This document shows, in pieces, positions 14,101 through 23,536 of a DNA stretch of 64,000 nt. The stretch is from positions 3,472,001 to 3,536,000 of the forward strand of contig JBBELK010000096.1 of assembly GCA_037783545.1 (NCBI GenBank), read 5' to 3'. The translations under genes were made by a program, and so were the position numbers. The notes beneath the pieces were generated by a model. That model did no database searches. It worked only from the letters and a program-made list of their open reading frames with translations, and was not told the DNA's origin. Every line of letters starts with the position of its first letter. Position 1 is the first letter of the stretch. This stretch comes from Henricia sp. BOLD:AAB3569. Lineage: Eukaryota; Echinodermata; Asteroidea; Spinulosida; Echinasteridae.

Positions 14101-15776
14101 GCCACGGTCTGCAGAGCAGGTAGGAAGCCCGAACCCAGTTTTCCCTAAACTCTGAAATTTCTCGGCCATTTCCCGGCGAAAGTCTGTCAATTTTTCAGGA
14201 CAAGTGCGGAATATAGACTGTTTGGAGCATGCAAAATTTGAAGTTCGTCGGAAAATTTCTTGACTTCCAAATTTTCCGACGTTTGGACCACACTTTGACA
14301 AAATTCCCGTCCCAAACAAGACTGAGCATGCGCACGAGTGATCAGGAGTACACAGACAGCCATGGTCTGCAGAGCAGGCAGGAAGCCCGAGCCCAGTTTT
14401 CCCTAAACTCTGAAATTTCTCGGCCATTTCCCGGCGAAAGTCTGTCAATTTTTCAGGACAAGTGCGGAATATAGACTGTTTGGAGCATGCAAAATTTGAA
14501 GTCCGTCGGAAAATTTCTTGACTTCCAAATTTGCCGACGTTTGGACCACACTTTGACCAAATTCCCGTCCCATACAAGACTGAGCATGCGCACGAGTGAT
14601 CAGGAGTACACGGACAGCCACGGTCTGCAGAGCAGGTAGGAAGCCCGAACCCAGTTTTCCCTAAACTCTGAAATTTCTCGGCCATTTCCCGGCGAAAGTC
14701 TGTCAATTTTTCAGGACAAGTGCGGAATATAGACTGTTTGGAGCATGCAAAATTTGAAGTTCGTCGGAAAATTTCTTGACTTCCAAATTTTCCGACGTTT
14801 GGACCACACTTTGACAAAATTCCCGTCCCAAACAAGACTGAGCATGCGCACGAGTGATCAGGAGTACACGGACAGCCATGGTCTGCAGAGCAGGCGGGAA
14901 GCCCGAGCCCAGTTTTCCCTAAACTCTGAAATTTCTCGGCCATTTCCCTGCGAAAGTCTGTCAATTTTTCAGGACAAGTGCGGAATATAGACTGTTTGGA
15001 GCATGCAAAATTTGAAGTTCGTCGGAAAATTTCTTGACTTCCAAATTTGCCGACGTTTGGACCACACTTTGACCAAATTCCCGTCCCAAACAAGACTGAG
15101 CATGCGCACGAGTGATCAGGAGTACACGGACAGCCATGGTCTGCAGAGCAGGCAGGAAGCCCGAGCCCAGTTTTCCCTAAACTCTGAAATTTCTCGGCCA
15201 TTTCCCGGCGAAAGTCTGTCAATTTTTCAGGACAAGTGCGGAATATAGACTGTTTGGAGCATGCAAAATTTGAAGTCCGTCGGAAAATTTCTTGACTTCC
15301 AAAATTGCCGACCTTTGGACTACACTTTGACCAAATTCCCGTCCCATACAAGACTGAGCATGCGCACGAGTGATCAGGAGTACACGGACAGCCATGGTCT
15401 GCAGAGCAGGCAGGAAGCCCGAGCCCAGTTTTCCCTAAACTCTGAAATTTCTCGGCCATTTCCCGGCGAAAGTCTGTCAATTTTTCAGGACAAGTGCGGA
15501 ATATAGACTGTTTGGAGCATGCAAAATTTGAAGTTCGTCGGAAAATTTATTGACTTCCAAATTTGCCGACGTTTGGACCACACTTTGACAAAATTCCCGT
15601 CCCAAACAAGACTGAACATGCGCACGAGTGATCAGGAGTACACGGACAGCCATGGTCTGCAGAGCAGGCAGGAAGCCCGAGCCCAGTTTTCCCTAAACTC
15701 TGAAATTTCTCGGCCATTTCCCGGCGAAAGTCTGTCAATTTGTCAGGACAAGTGCGGAATATAGACTGTTTGGAGC
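9330..15776. repeat. Higher-order repeat block, copy B (25 monomers)
   Basis: Collinear with 46-7008 except for the absence of one two-monomer step (516 bp). The copies diverge after the monomer at 15777: its equivalent at 7009 carries GCAGGTAGGAAGCCCGAGCC, whereas 15777 carries GCAGGCAGGAAGCCCTAGCC and CTCGGTCATTT. Unequal exchange between sister arrays, or segmental duplication inside the array, is the likely cause. Confidence 0.85.
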
Positions 15777-17115
15777 ATGCAAAATTTGAAGTTCGTTGGA
15801 AAATTTCTTGACTTCCAAATTTGCCGACGTTTGGACCACACTTTGACCAAATTCCCGTCCCAAACAAGACTGAGCATGCGCACGAGTGATCAGGAGTACA
15901 CGGACAGCCACGGTCTGCAGAGCAGGCAGGAAGCCCTAGCCCAGTTTTCCCTAAACTCTGAAATTTCTCGGTCATTTCCCGGCGAAAGTCTGTCAATTTT
16001 TCAGGACAAGTGCGGAATATAGACTGTTTGGAGCATGCAAAATTTGAAGTTCGTCGGAAAATTTCTTGACTTCCAAATTTTCCGACGTTTGGACCACACT
16101 TTGACCAAATTCCCGTCCCTTACAAGACTGAGCATGCGCACGAGTGATCAGGAGTACACGGACAGCCACGGTCTGCAGAGCAGGCAGGAAGCCCGAGCCC
16201 AGTTTTCCCTAAACTCTGAAATTTCTCGGCCATTTCCCGGCGAAAGTCTGTCAATTTTTCAGGACAAGTGCGGAATATAGACTGTTTGGAGCATGCAAAA
16301 TTTGAAGTTCGTCGGAAAATTTATTGACTTCCAAAATTGCCGACGTTTGGACCACACTTTGACCAAATTCCCGTCCCAAACAAGACTGAGCATGCGCACG
16401 AGTGATCAGGAGTACACAGACAGCCATGGTCTGCAGAGCAGGCAGGAAGCCCGAGCCCAGTTTTCCCTAAACTCTGAAATTTCTCGGCCATTTCCCGGCG
16501 AAAGTCTGTCAATTTTTCAGGACAAGTGCGGAATATAGACTGTTTGGAGCATGCAAAATTTGAAGTCCGTCGGAAAATTTCTTGACTTCCAAATTTGCCG
16601 ACGTTTGGACCACACTTTGACCAAATTCCCGTCCCATACAAGACTGAGCATGCGCACGAGTGATCAGGAGTACACGGACAGCCACGGTCTGCAGAGCAGG
16701 TAGGAAGCCCGAACCCAGTTTTCCCTAAACTCTGAAATTTCTCGGCCATTTCCCGGCGAAAGTCTGTCAATTTTTCAGGACAAGTGCGGAATATAGACTG
16801 TTTGGAGCATGCAAAATTTGAAGTTCGTCGGAAAATTTCTTGACTTCCAAATTTTCCGACGTTTGGACCACACTTTGACAAAATTCCCGTCCCAAACAAG
16901 ACTGAGCATGCGCACGAGTGATCAGGAGTACACAGACAGCCATGGTCTGCAGAGCAGGCAGGAAGCCCGAGCCCAGTTTTCCCTAAACTCTGAAATTTCT
17001 CGGCCATTTCCCGGCGAAAGTCTGTCAATTTTTCAGGACAAGTGCGGAATATAGACTGTTTGGAGCATGCAAAATTTGAAGTCCGTCGGAAAATTTCTTG
17101 ACTTCCAAATTTGCC

Positions 17116-17139
17116 CATTACGAATTTCTCCCATTTAAA
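17116..17139 (+). repeat. Left terminal inverted repeat of the 13-kb insertion
   Basis: 24 bp starting CATTACGAATTTCTCCCATT, an exact reverse complement of 30242-30265. It abuts satellite sequence ending AAATTTGCC. Confidence 0.9.
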
Positions 17140-17249
17140 CGAATCCGAGTTGGAGCTTTCTAACTCGGAAAGAGCGCATCGCATTCAAAAGTGACAGCTG
17201 TCCCCAGCGGACATAATTGTAATAGCCCCTTGTGGGTCACAGCCAAGGT
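17140..17249. other. Subterminal region of the insertion, no gene
   Basis: 110 bp between the left terminal repeat and the LTR. It holds a short hairpin, CCGAGTT (17146-17152) with AACTCGG (17163-17169), and the word GTAATAGCC at 17219-17227, which recurs just beyond the far LTR at 23081-23089. No open frame of note. Confidence 0.6.
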
Positions 17250-17522
17250 TGTGTAACGAAAATGCCCTGCTCATACCTCATTGCATTTTTGTTGATTGCA
17301 GAACGAATTGATGTGTATTTTTATTATTACCTTTCGACAGCAAACTTACCATTTTAGACTTGGAAAACAGACCCCTCTTTTAGAGAAAGCTATTCTGTAT
17401 ATTTAATTATCACCTTAATGCAGTAATTCGTCTATTTTACTGTAGATAACGATTCATTTTGCTGGAAATTGACGCGCACATACATGTGCATTTATTTACG
17501 TGCGCGTGAGCTACATGCGTCC

Positions 17523-17538
17523 AAGATGGCTGACGTCA
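17523..17538 (+). promoter_or_regulatory. AAGATGGC/TGACGTCA cluster in the LTR
   Basis: The upstream half of the LTR holds a perfect cAMP-response-element palindrome, TGACGTCA (17531-17538), directly preceded by AAGATGGC (17523-17530), which resembles the YY1 core. The same pair sits at 21540-21555 in the 3' LTR. Likely enhancer sites by motif only. Confidence 0.4.
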
Positions 17539-17837
17539 TAGTCGACTCTAAAACTTTAGAAATTGTTTAAGACATAAATTTATCTTTGGAAACTTGTATT
17601 AACTTAAAGAAATCCTGTATGTAATATTTCTGAAGTCGTGTTATATTAAACTTGATTCTTTATCTTTGACTTTAGAGAAATCTTTGGTTTTACGTGAAAA
17701 TACTTCGTTTATGAATATGCATATTTGTGTACGCGTGTTATGCATATTGTGACGTAATGTGTACGCCCATTTCTTAACGCTTAAAGAGGCGCGGTTTATT
17801 TTGTTCTTAGAAAGGAATACAGCGCTCTGAATGCCAC

Positions 17838-17845
17838 TATTTAAG
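17838..17845 (+). promoter_or_regulatory. Candidate TATA-like core promoter of the LTR
   Basis: TATTTAAG in GCCACTATTTAAGGCTGAGG. It lies about 940 bp upstream of the AATAAA, which would put the transcript start near 17870. Repeated at 21855-21862. Motif-based inference only. Confidence 0.35.
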
Positions 17846-17869
17846 GCTGAGGAATTTGAATTCGAATCA

Positions 17870-18177
17870 GTTGTTGATTTGAACCTTGTTACAGGTACGT
17901 GATACTTTATCTTCTGTTATGATCTGACTTGTTGCATATTTAGCTGCACTATAATTGACAGTTGGCTTAGGCGTGGCTAATCTATGAATATTCAAGCCAA
18001 CTATTAATGCTGTATTTATTCATTTCATTCATTATTTAATTGAAGTGTGGATTATTTGTCTACTATTGATATATTTTATTGGCTCATGGTGTATAAACTT
18101 GTAGCTAGATTTAAGGTGTATTATATAGAATTTATTAAGTTATTGGAGTTGTTGATTTGAACCTTGTTACAGGTACG
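17870..18177 (+). repeat. 30-bp direct repeat pair bounding an intron-like segment in the LTR
   Basis: The same 30 bases occur at 17870-17899 and 18148-18177, each containing CTTGTTACAGGTACG. The first copy continues as CAG|GTACGTGA, a good splice-donor context; the second gives TTGTTACAG|G, a good acceptor. GT at 17895 to AG at 18172 would be a 278-bp intron in the leader. The same arrangement is in the 3' LTR. Confidence 0.45.
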
Positions 18178-18779
18178 ATCCAGTTGTGTTGCTGATTTCT
18201 AGTCGGTTAATTCGTCAGGCAGGGCTAGTTGATTGCAAGACGTGGAGCTTAGAAAAGCTGTGGAGCTAATAATAGAAAAGCAGAATAGATAACGTAAGTT
18301 CGTCGTTTAGAAAAGCAGAAACCCGTCTAGTATTTTCCCCATCAGGGAAGAATTCGAGTACTGGACATCACTCCTCTGTCATAGGGCAGTGCGCGTGAGC
18401 TTTGTGTAGTTGTTTCGAGATTCAGGCCAAGGGCCTGACGGTGTGTTTTCGCCAACCTGTGTTGTATCCAGGCGCGAGTAGAGAATCTAGTGTGTTGGCT
18501 TGTGTAGCCTTGCGATTTATTTAAGTGTATTTCTTAAACCTGTGCTTCGGGCAGGTGCGTGCGCGGCGCGCGGCGAGTTTATTTAGAAAATCTAGACTTG
18601 GGCCTAGTAGTTTAGTAAATAGGTTACACCGGCTTGAGGGCAAGGCAACCTTTAAGTGTTTTTGTGACTTTGGTATTGAAGCCAAATAATTAAGTTATCC
18701 TGCTTTACTGAACGACGATAATCCTAGAGCGTAGGCTGGAATAGTTTGAGAGTACTGGAAGATTGAGTTTTGAAAGTGT

Positions 18780-18785
18780 AATAAA
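18780..18785 (+). terminator. AATAAA polyadenylation signal, 5' LTR
   Basis: AATAAA in GTGTAATAAAAGCCCG, followed by a T-rich stretch (GTTTTGTTATTG). It has an identical partner in the 3' LTR at 22797-22802, which would be the one used for the genomic RNA. Confidence 0.6.
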
Positions 18786-19025
18786 AGCCCGTTTTGTTAT
18801 TGATCTCATTTAACGCATCTCTGAGTCTGCATGAGTCGAGTCATCCCCTTAATATTGGTCATATATTTTGACCCCGGACCCGCGTCCAACGCCTTCGAAA
18901 GCTAAACCGGAGAGGCGAAACTCCGTAGGTTTAGGCCTTAAATTATTTCGCCTGGTGGCAGCATTACCGTGGGGTATCGTAGGATACCGAAATTGAACGA
19001 CCGTCCCTCGCCATTTTCGCCACAA

Positions 19026-19043
19026 TGGTGGCAGCGGTGGGAT
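19026..19043 (+). other. Primer-binding site, tRNA-Leu type
   Basis: TGGTGGCAGCGGTGGGAT, one base after the LTR end. It is the complement of the 3' end of metazoan tRNA-Leu of the kind ending ATCCCACCGCTGCCA plus CCA, as I recall it. The match stops at 18 bases. It would prime minus-strand DNA synthesis. Confidence 0.75.
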
Positions 19044-19185
19044 ATGCTTAAGGTGGTGATAAGACTTACTGAGATTTGATTAAAGTATTTCCGTGACGCA
19101 CTAAGATTTGGATTTGCGCACATAACAGACAGATTTGAGCCAGATTTTTTATAAAGTTACGTCTAATTTAGACAAGCTGTACAAT

Positions 19186-20139
19186 ATGGCGTCAAGAAGA
19201 GAAAACCTGACAGAAATTAGCAACACAACTGAGATTAACCTAGAAAGATCCCCAGAACCCATTCTAGTGGGACCATCAGTATTAAATATCGGTCCGAGAA
19301 AAGCTGATGAGATGTACGGTAAAGCAGTAAATGGACGTGGTGACACACCACCCGCAAGACAAGCTGAACTGGGATTTGAATATCCTGAACTTTCGGCGTA
19401 TGACAGAAATGCAATGCACAGAAATTATAGTGATATTGATCATAGAACGTACGAGCACCGCGAAAGTGAGCAAAGGCGAAATGGAATTTTGCGCTATGAA
19501 AATGAGCGAGCGACTGATGGTTATTTCGATCGCGGACAAAAGGAAGATAGAGCGCGTGCGTACAACAGCAGGAAAATTGTGATACCTGAGAAATTTGATG
19601 GAAGAGTAGGTTGGAATGACTACTTCCATCATTTTGAAGCTTGCAAAGCCGTTAAGAACTGGGCAGATGACGAAGCAGCCTCACACCTGGCAACGCGATT
19701 GCAAGGACCAGCACTGAAGGTGCTGAGGAGTATTTCCCAAAGTGGTAACTTTTCGTATCGCGAAATGGTGAATAAGTTAGCCCAACGCTTTGGACCTGGT
19801 AAACACCCAGAGAATTATTTGCTAGAACTAAGAATGAGACGGCGCAAACCAAACGAGTCACTACAAGAAACTGGGCAAGAGATTAGAGATTTGACTGCGT
19901 CAGCTTATCCAGAGTTGCCTTGCGATGTTAGAGAGCGCTTAGCTAAAGGTCACTTCATGGACGCTATGGATGACCCAGAGATTAGAGCCGGCATTTTTAG
20001 GGCGCGACCTGCAACTTTAGATGAAGCTATCAGAGCCGCGTTGGAAACGGAATGTTATCTGAACGCAGAACGAAGTCGTGAACGCATCAAGCCTAACATA
20101 TACGCGCGTGCTATAACTCATGATAATGAAGCCCGGTAA
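19186..20139 (+). CDS. gag: Gag-like protein of a gypsy-type retrotransposon
   Basis: 317 residues from the first ATG of the frame (context AATATGG); the frame is open upstream to at least 19135 but without an ATG. Residues about 1-128 are polar and poorly conserved-looking. Residues about 129-300 resemble the Ty3/gypsy Gag capsid region (Retrotrans_gag family): VIPEKFDGRVGWNDYFHHF at 132-150, then TRLQGPALKVL, LAQRFGP around 198-204, RRRKPNESLQETGQEIRDL, AYPELPCDVRERLAKGHF, and DEAIRAALETE. This part would form the particle capsid. The protein stops shortly after, with no CCHC zinc knuckle and no protease, so the nucleocapsid part is missing or supplied by the next ORF. The next ORF lies in the -1 frame and is open from 20130, overlapping this end by a few codons, but no classical slippery heptamer is visible. 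Expression would come from the 5' LTR. Confidence 0.85.
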   Translation: MASRRENLTEISNTTEINLERSPEPILVGPSVLNIGPRKADEMYGKAVNGRGDTPPARQAELGFEYPELSAYDRNAMHRNYSDIDHRTYEHRESEQRRNGILRYENERATDGYFDRGQKEDRARAYNSRKIVIPEKFDGRVGWNDYFHHFEACKAVKNWADDEAASHLATRLQGPALKVLRSISQSGNFSYREMVNKLAQRFGPGKHPENYLLELRMRRRKPNESLQETGQEIRDLTASAYPELPCDVRERLAKGHFMDAMDDPEIRAGIFRARPATLDEAIRAALETECYLNAERSRERIKPNIYARAITHDNEAR

Positions 20140-20183
20140 TATGCAGGAGAAATCAAATAAGGGAAACGGATGAGATCCACGAA

Positions 20184-20807
20184 ATGCAGAGGGAAAATAG
20201 GTGGGAAGGAGAAAAGCAGAAAGAGAATAGGCAGGAAAAGGAAAATCAGAAGGAGAATAAGCGAAAGCAAGAAAAAGTAACGAAGGAGAAGCAGGAGGTG
20301 GAAAAGCAGATACAAGATGTATCAACAGCGAATCAAGAAGCTGAAAGGAGAGAAGAGCTGGAACCAGCAATATCCTGCACAGTTTCAGATGAAGAGATGG
20401 ATAAATTAGAGGAAGAGGAGTCGCAGGAAAAAGAAACGAAGGAGAAGCAGCAGGAAAATCAGACTGAGAGGAGGACGACCGAAGAAAAGCAGGGGATAGG
20501 AATGAGGGTGAGCCGAGGGAAAGACATGGAAACAATAAAACGGATGATGGAGAAGGAAAGCGAGGAGGATAGGGAGAGCGATAGCAATAGTAGTAGCAGT
20601 AGCAGTAGCAGCGAAGATGAAGAAGAAATGCCAGCACACAAGAATACTAAGAAAAGAAAGATAATGAGGCCGTCCAGTTTGCAGGAATTAATTCGGGGAA
20701 AAATATACGCAATTCAGGAGCAAGAAGTAATTTATGCATATGATTCTAGGGGCAACGTTTTGGAGAAGAGAAGCATCACTAGGAGTTACATGTTAGAAAA
20801 AGAGTAA
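20184..20807 (+). CDS. Glu/Lys-rich second ORF of the retrotransposon, unknown function
   Basis: 207 residues from ATG 20184 to TAA 20805-20807, 44 nt after the Gag stop and in the -1 frame. The first 125 or so residues are dominated by E, K, Q, N and R and are predicted helical or coiled-coil-like by composition. A serine run followed by an acidic patch (about 134-147) is followed by a basic TKKRK cluster that could be a nuclear signal. The last 45 residues are ordinary in composition (SLQELIRGKIYAIQEQEV, AYDSRGNVLEKR). No retroviral enzyme motif, no CCHC. It occupies the place of pol. It may be made as a -1 fusion with Gag, by reinitiation, or from a spliced RNA; the sequence does not decide. 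It may act as a basic/acidic nucleocapsid substitute, but that is a guess. Low-complexity purine-rich DNA also gives long antisense frames, which I ignore. Confidence 0.55.
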   Translation: MQRENRWEGEKQKENRQEKENQKENKRKQEKVTKEKQEVEKQIQDVSTANQEAERREELEPAISCTVSDEEMDKLEEEESQEKETKEKQQENQTERRTTEEKQGIGMRVSRGKDMETIKRMMEKESEEDRESDSNSSSSSSSSEDEEEMPAHKNTKKRKIMRPSSLQELIRGKIYAIQEQEVIYAYDSRGNVLEKRSITRSYMLEKE

Positions 20808-21256
20808 ATTTTGGGTGTGCAACAAATCATTTGTAAATTTTGTGAATCTATCAGATTGATCAATGATGTATATACTGCTACAGTGCTTTTCTGATTGACT
20901 TTAATTTTCATCGATTGAAGTATATAATCTTAAATTACCGTATATTTGATGTGTGGTAATTTTGTACATTTCCTGATTTCTCACGAAATATGATTTAATA
21001 TGATTGAGTTTATGACTCCAGGCTTTCAAGTGATTCGGTACATTTTGAAAATTGTTGACGATTCGGCCTCGGCAATTACTTATTGATTTCCTGAATCCAT
21101 TTCTATGATTGATTTTCTTCCAGATCTCATGTAAATTAGTTCAAATTTATGTAATGATGTGTACAGTGTACAGAAGGCAGGTAGTTTGTGTAATTTGTTT
21201 TTATTCACACATGCATAAAATATTTTTTATCGTTTTGCTGAGGACAGCAAAGGCTT
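20808..21256 (+). other. 3' untranslated part of the retrotransposon
   Basis: About 450 bp, AT-rich, with no open frame of interest and no trace of pol. It runs from the stop of the second ORF to the polypurine tract. Confidence 0.6.
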
Positions 21257-21265
21257 AGGGGAGGG
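21257..21265 (+). other. Polypurine tract
   Basis: AGGGGAGGG, two bases before the 3' LTR TGTGTAAC (21267). This is the expected plus-strand primer position in LTR elements. Confidence 0.7.
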
Positions 21266-21266
21266 C

Positions 21267-23077
21267 TGTGTAACGAAAATGCCCTGCTCAGACCTCATTG
21301 CATTTTTGTTGATTGCAGAACGAATTGATGTGTATTTTTATTATTACCTTTCGACAGCAAACTTACCATTTTAGACTTGGAAAACAGACCCCTCTTTTAG
21401 AGAAAGCTATTCTGTATATTTAATTATCACCTTAATGCAGTAATTCGTCTATTTTACTGTAGATAACGATTCATTTTGCTGGAAATTGACGCGCACATAC
21501 ATGTGCATTTATTTACGTGCGCGTGAGCTACATGCGTCCAAGATGGCTGACGTCATAGTCGACTCTAAAACTTTAGAAATTGTTTAAGACATAAATTTAT
21601 CTTTGGAAACTTGTATTAACTTAAAGAAATCCTGTATGTAATATTTCTGAAGTCGTGTTATATTAAACTTGATTCTTTATCTTTGACTTTAGAGAAATCT
21701 TTGGTTTTACGTGAAAATACTTCGTTTATGAATATGCATATTTGTGTACGCGTGTTATGCATATTGTGACGTAATGTGTACGCCCATTTCTTAACGCTTA
21801 AAGAGGCGCGGTTTATTTTGTTCTTAGAAAGGAATACAGCGCTCTGAATGCCACTATTTAAGGCTGAGGAATTTGAATTCGAATCAGTTGTTGATTTGAA
21901 CCTTGTTACAGGTACGTGATACTTTATCTTCTGTTATGATCTGACTTGTTGCATATTTAGCTGCACTATAATTGACAGTTGGCTTAGGCGTGGCTAATCT
22001 ATGAATATTCAAGCCAACTATTAATGCTGTATTTATTCATTTCATTCATTATTTAATTGAAGTGTGGATTATTTGTCTACTATTGATATATTTTATTGGC
22101 TCATGGTGTATAAACTTGTAGCTAGATTGAAGGTGTATTATATAGAATTTATTAAGTTATTGGAGTTGTTGATTTGAACCTTGTTACAGGTACGATCCAG
22201 TTGTGTTGCTGATTTCTAGTCGGTTAATTCGTCAGGCAGGGCTAGTTGATTGCAAGACGTGGAGCTTAGAAAAGCTGTGGAGCTAATAATAGAAAAGCAG
22301 AATAGATAACGTAAGTTCGTCGTTTAGAAAAGCAGAAACCCGTCTAGTATTTTCCCCATCAGGGAAGAATTCGAGTACTGGACATCACTCCTCTGTCATA
22401 GGGCAGTGCGCGTGAGCTTTGTGTAGTTGTTTCGAGATTCAGGCCAAGGGCCTGACGGTGTGTTTTCGACAACCTGTGTTGTATCCAGGCGCGAGTAGAG
22501 AATCTAGTGTGTTGGCTTGTGTAGCCTTGCGATTTATTTAAGTGTATTTCTTAAACCTGTGCTTCGGGCAGGTGCGTGCGCGGCGCGCGGCGAGTTTATT
22601 TAGAAAATCTAGACTTGGGCCTAGTAGTTTAGTAAATAGGTTACACCGGCTTGAGGGCAAGGCAACCTTTAAGTGTTTTTGTGACTTTGGTATTGAAGCC
22701 AAATAATTAAGTTATCCTGCTTTACTGAACGACGATAATCCTAGAGCGTAGGCTGGAATAGTTTGAGAGTACTGGAAGATTGAGTTTTGAAAGTGTAATA
22801 AAAGCCCGTTTTGTTATTGATCTCATTTAACGCATCTCTGAGTCTGCATGAGTCGAGTCATCCCCTTAATATTGGTCATATATTTTGACCCCGGACCCGC
22901 GTCCAACGCCTTCGAAAGCTAAACCGGAGAGGCGAAACTCCGTAGGTTTAGGCCTTAAATTATTTCGCCTGGTGGCAGCATTACCGTGGGGTATCGTAGG
23001 ATACCGAAATTGAACGATCGTCGCACTCTCTCGCGCCGGGAGAATTCCAGCGATTCCCCGGCGCCATTTTCGCCACA
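21267..23077 (+). repeat. 3' long terminal repeat
   Basis: 1811 bp, partner of 17250-19024. It holds AATAAA at 22797-22802, TGACGTCA at 21548-21555, and the intron-like direct repeats. Near its end it has 36 more bases than the 5' LTR, a GC-rich stretch around 23021-23063 (CTCTCTCGCGCCGGGAGAAT and following). Ends CGCCACA. Confidence 0.92.
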
Positions 23078-23536
23078 GTAGTAATAGCCTATTGACCTCT
23101 ATAAGTGTACATTGTGCCACCTGGGTAATGGAATTGACTGTTTTTTTTTCATCCACTGGTGGTAGTTATCAATGGTTGCTGCAATAACCACCAGCTTCAT
23201 GCGTAGGAATATGAAAATAAGAAAACATGGAAATTAAGTCATTATCACTTAAAGTTAAATTTAATAATCTATATGTTAATTTTGTTGGGTCCAAACAACT
23301 CGGTCCTGTCTCAGAGTTTGGGTGGAATTTTTATCACTTAGGCCTACATGTAGCAGGAAAAGCACAAAAGTGTGAAGTACATGTATGTTGCTTCAAATGG
23401 TTTAAGGACTGATTTACAGAGTACACAGGGAGTCACTCGTGCCATTCATACCTGTTAAGCATAATGTATTTGACACAATGTATGGTTTGACCAGGGTAGT
23501 AGAAAAGTTGTTGAACCTTGAACTCCAAAAAAGAAA
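23078..23536. other. Non-coding stretch after the LTR element
   Basis: Contains GTAATAGCC at 23081-23089 (see 17219-17227), a T9 run, and a hairpin at 23156-23194 (CTGGTGGTAGTTAT paired with ATAACCACCAG, two-base bulge). No gene seen. Confidence 0.5.

Larger units (their letters stand above)
1..17115. repeat. 258-bp tandem satellite array, left block
   Basis: Head-to-tail array with the monomer landmark GCATGCAAAATTTGAAG recurring from position 44 onward. From the ATG at 46 to the ATG at 17067 there are 66 complete monomers; the total distance (17021) equals 66 x 258 minus 7, and exactly seven units (starting 820, 3915, 4688, 8299, 10104, 12683, 13456) are 257 bp because of one missing base in the ACTTTGACAAATTCCCG segment. 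Each monomer has two GCATGC words 99 bp apart, a CTGCAG in GGTCTGCAGAGC, and CTGTCAATTTTTCAGGACAA near its end. About a dozen recurring variant types can be told apart, and they follow a higher-order order. The array begins before the window and is cut at 17115 by an insertion. No coding function is inferred; a satellite or heterochromatin role is only a guess from the structure. Confidence 0.98.
17250..19024 (+). repeat. 5' long terminal repeat
   Basis: 1775 bp, near-identical to 21267-23077 at a constant offset of 4017 up to the last 100 bp and 4053 after. Differences seen: CTCATACC versus CTCAGACC, GATTTAAGG versus GATTGAAGG, TTCGCCAAC versus TTCGACAAC, GAACGACCG versus GAACGATCG, and 36 bases fewer here before the terminal CGCCATTTTCGCCACA. 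It could start 2 bp later (TGTAACG). Confidence 0.92.
17250..23077 (+). mobile_element. Non-autonomous gypsy-type LTR retrotransposon (gag without pol)
   Basis: A 5.8-kb element with direct LTRs (17250-19024 and 21267-23077), termini TGTG and CACA, a tRNA-Leu-type primer-binding site one base inside the 5' LTR, a Ty3/gypsy-like Gag ORF, a second charged ORF, and a purine tract (AGGGGAGGG) next to the 3' LTR. By eye the LTRs differ by only about four substitutions over some 1.77 kb plus one 36-bp net indel near the 3' end, so insertion was recent. The 2.24-kb internal region has no protease, reverse transcriptase, RNase H or integrase. It would depend on enzymes from a related autonomous element. 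A clean 4-6-bp target duplication is not visible right at the LTR edges. Confidence 0.9.

Noticed and set aside
1-17115. CRISPR array
   Set aside because: Repeats are contiguous 258-bp units with no unique spacers and no cas genes; the DNA is eukaryotic.
20017-20637. Minus-strand 206-codon Leu/Ser/Pro-rich frame
   Set aside because: It is the antisense of the Glu/Lys-rich ORF; purine-rich low-complexity DNA gives such shadows.
17250-23077. Complete autonomous retrovirus-like element
   Set aside because: The 2.24-kb internal region contains no protease, reverse transcriptase, RNase H, integrase or envelope sequence in any frame.
22866-23156. Minus-strand 96-codon frame across the 3' LTR end
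   Set aside because: It spans the LTR/flank junction and has no recognisable features.
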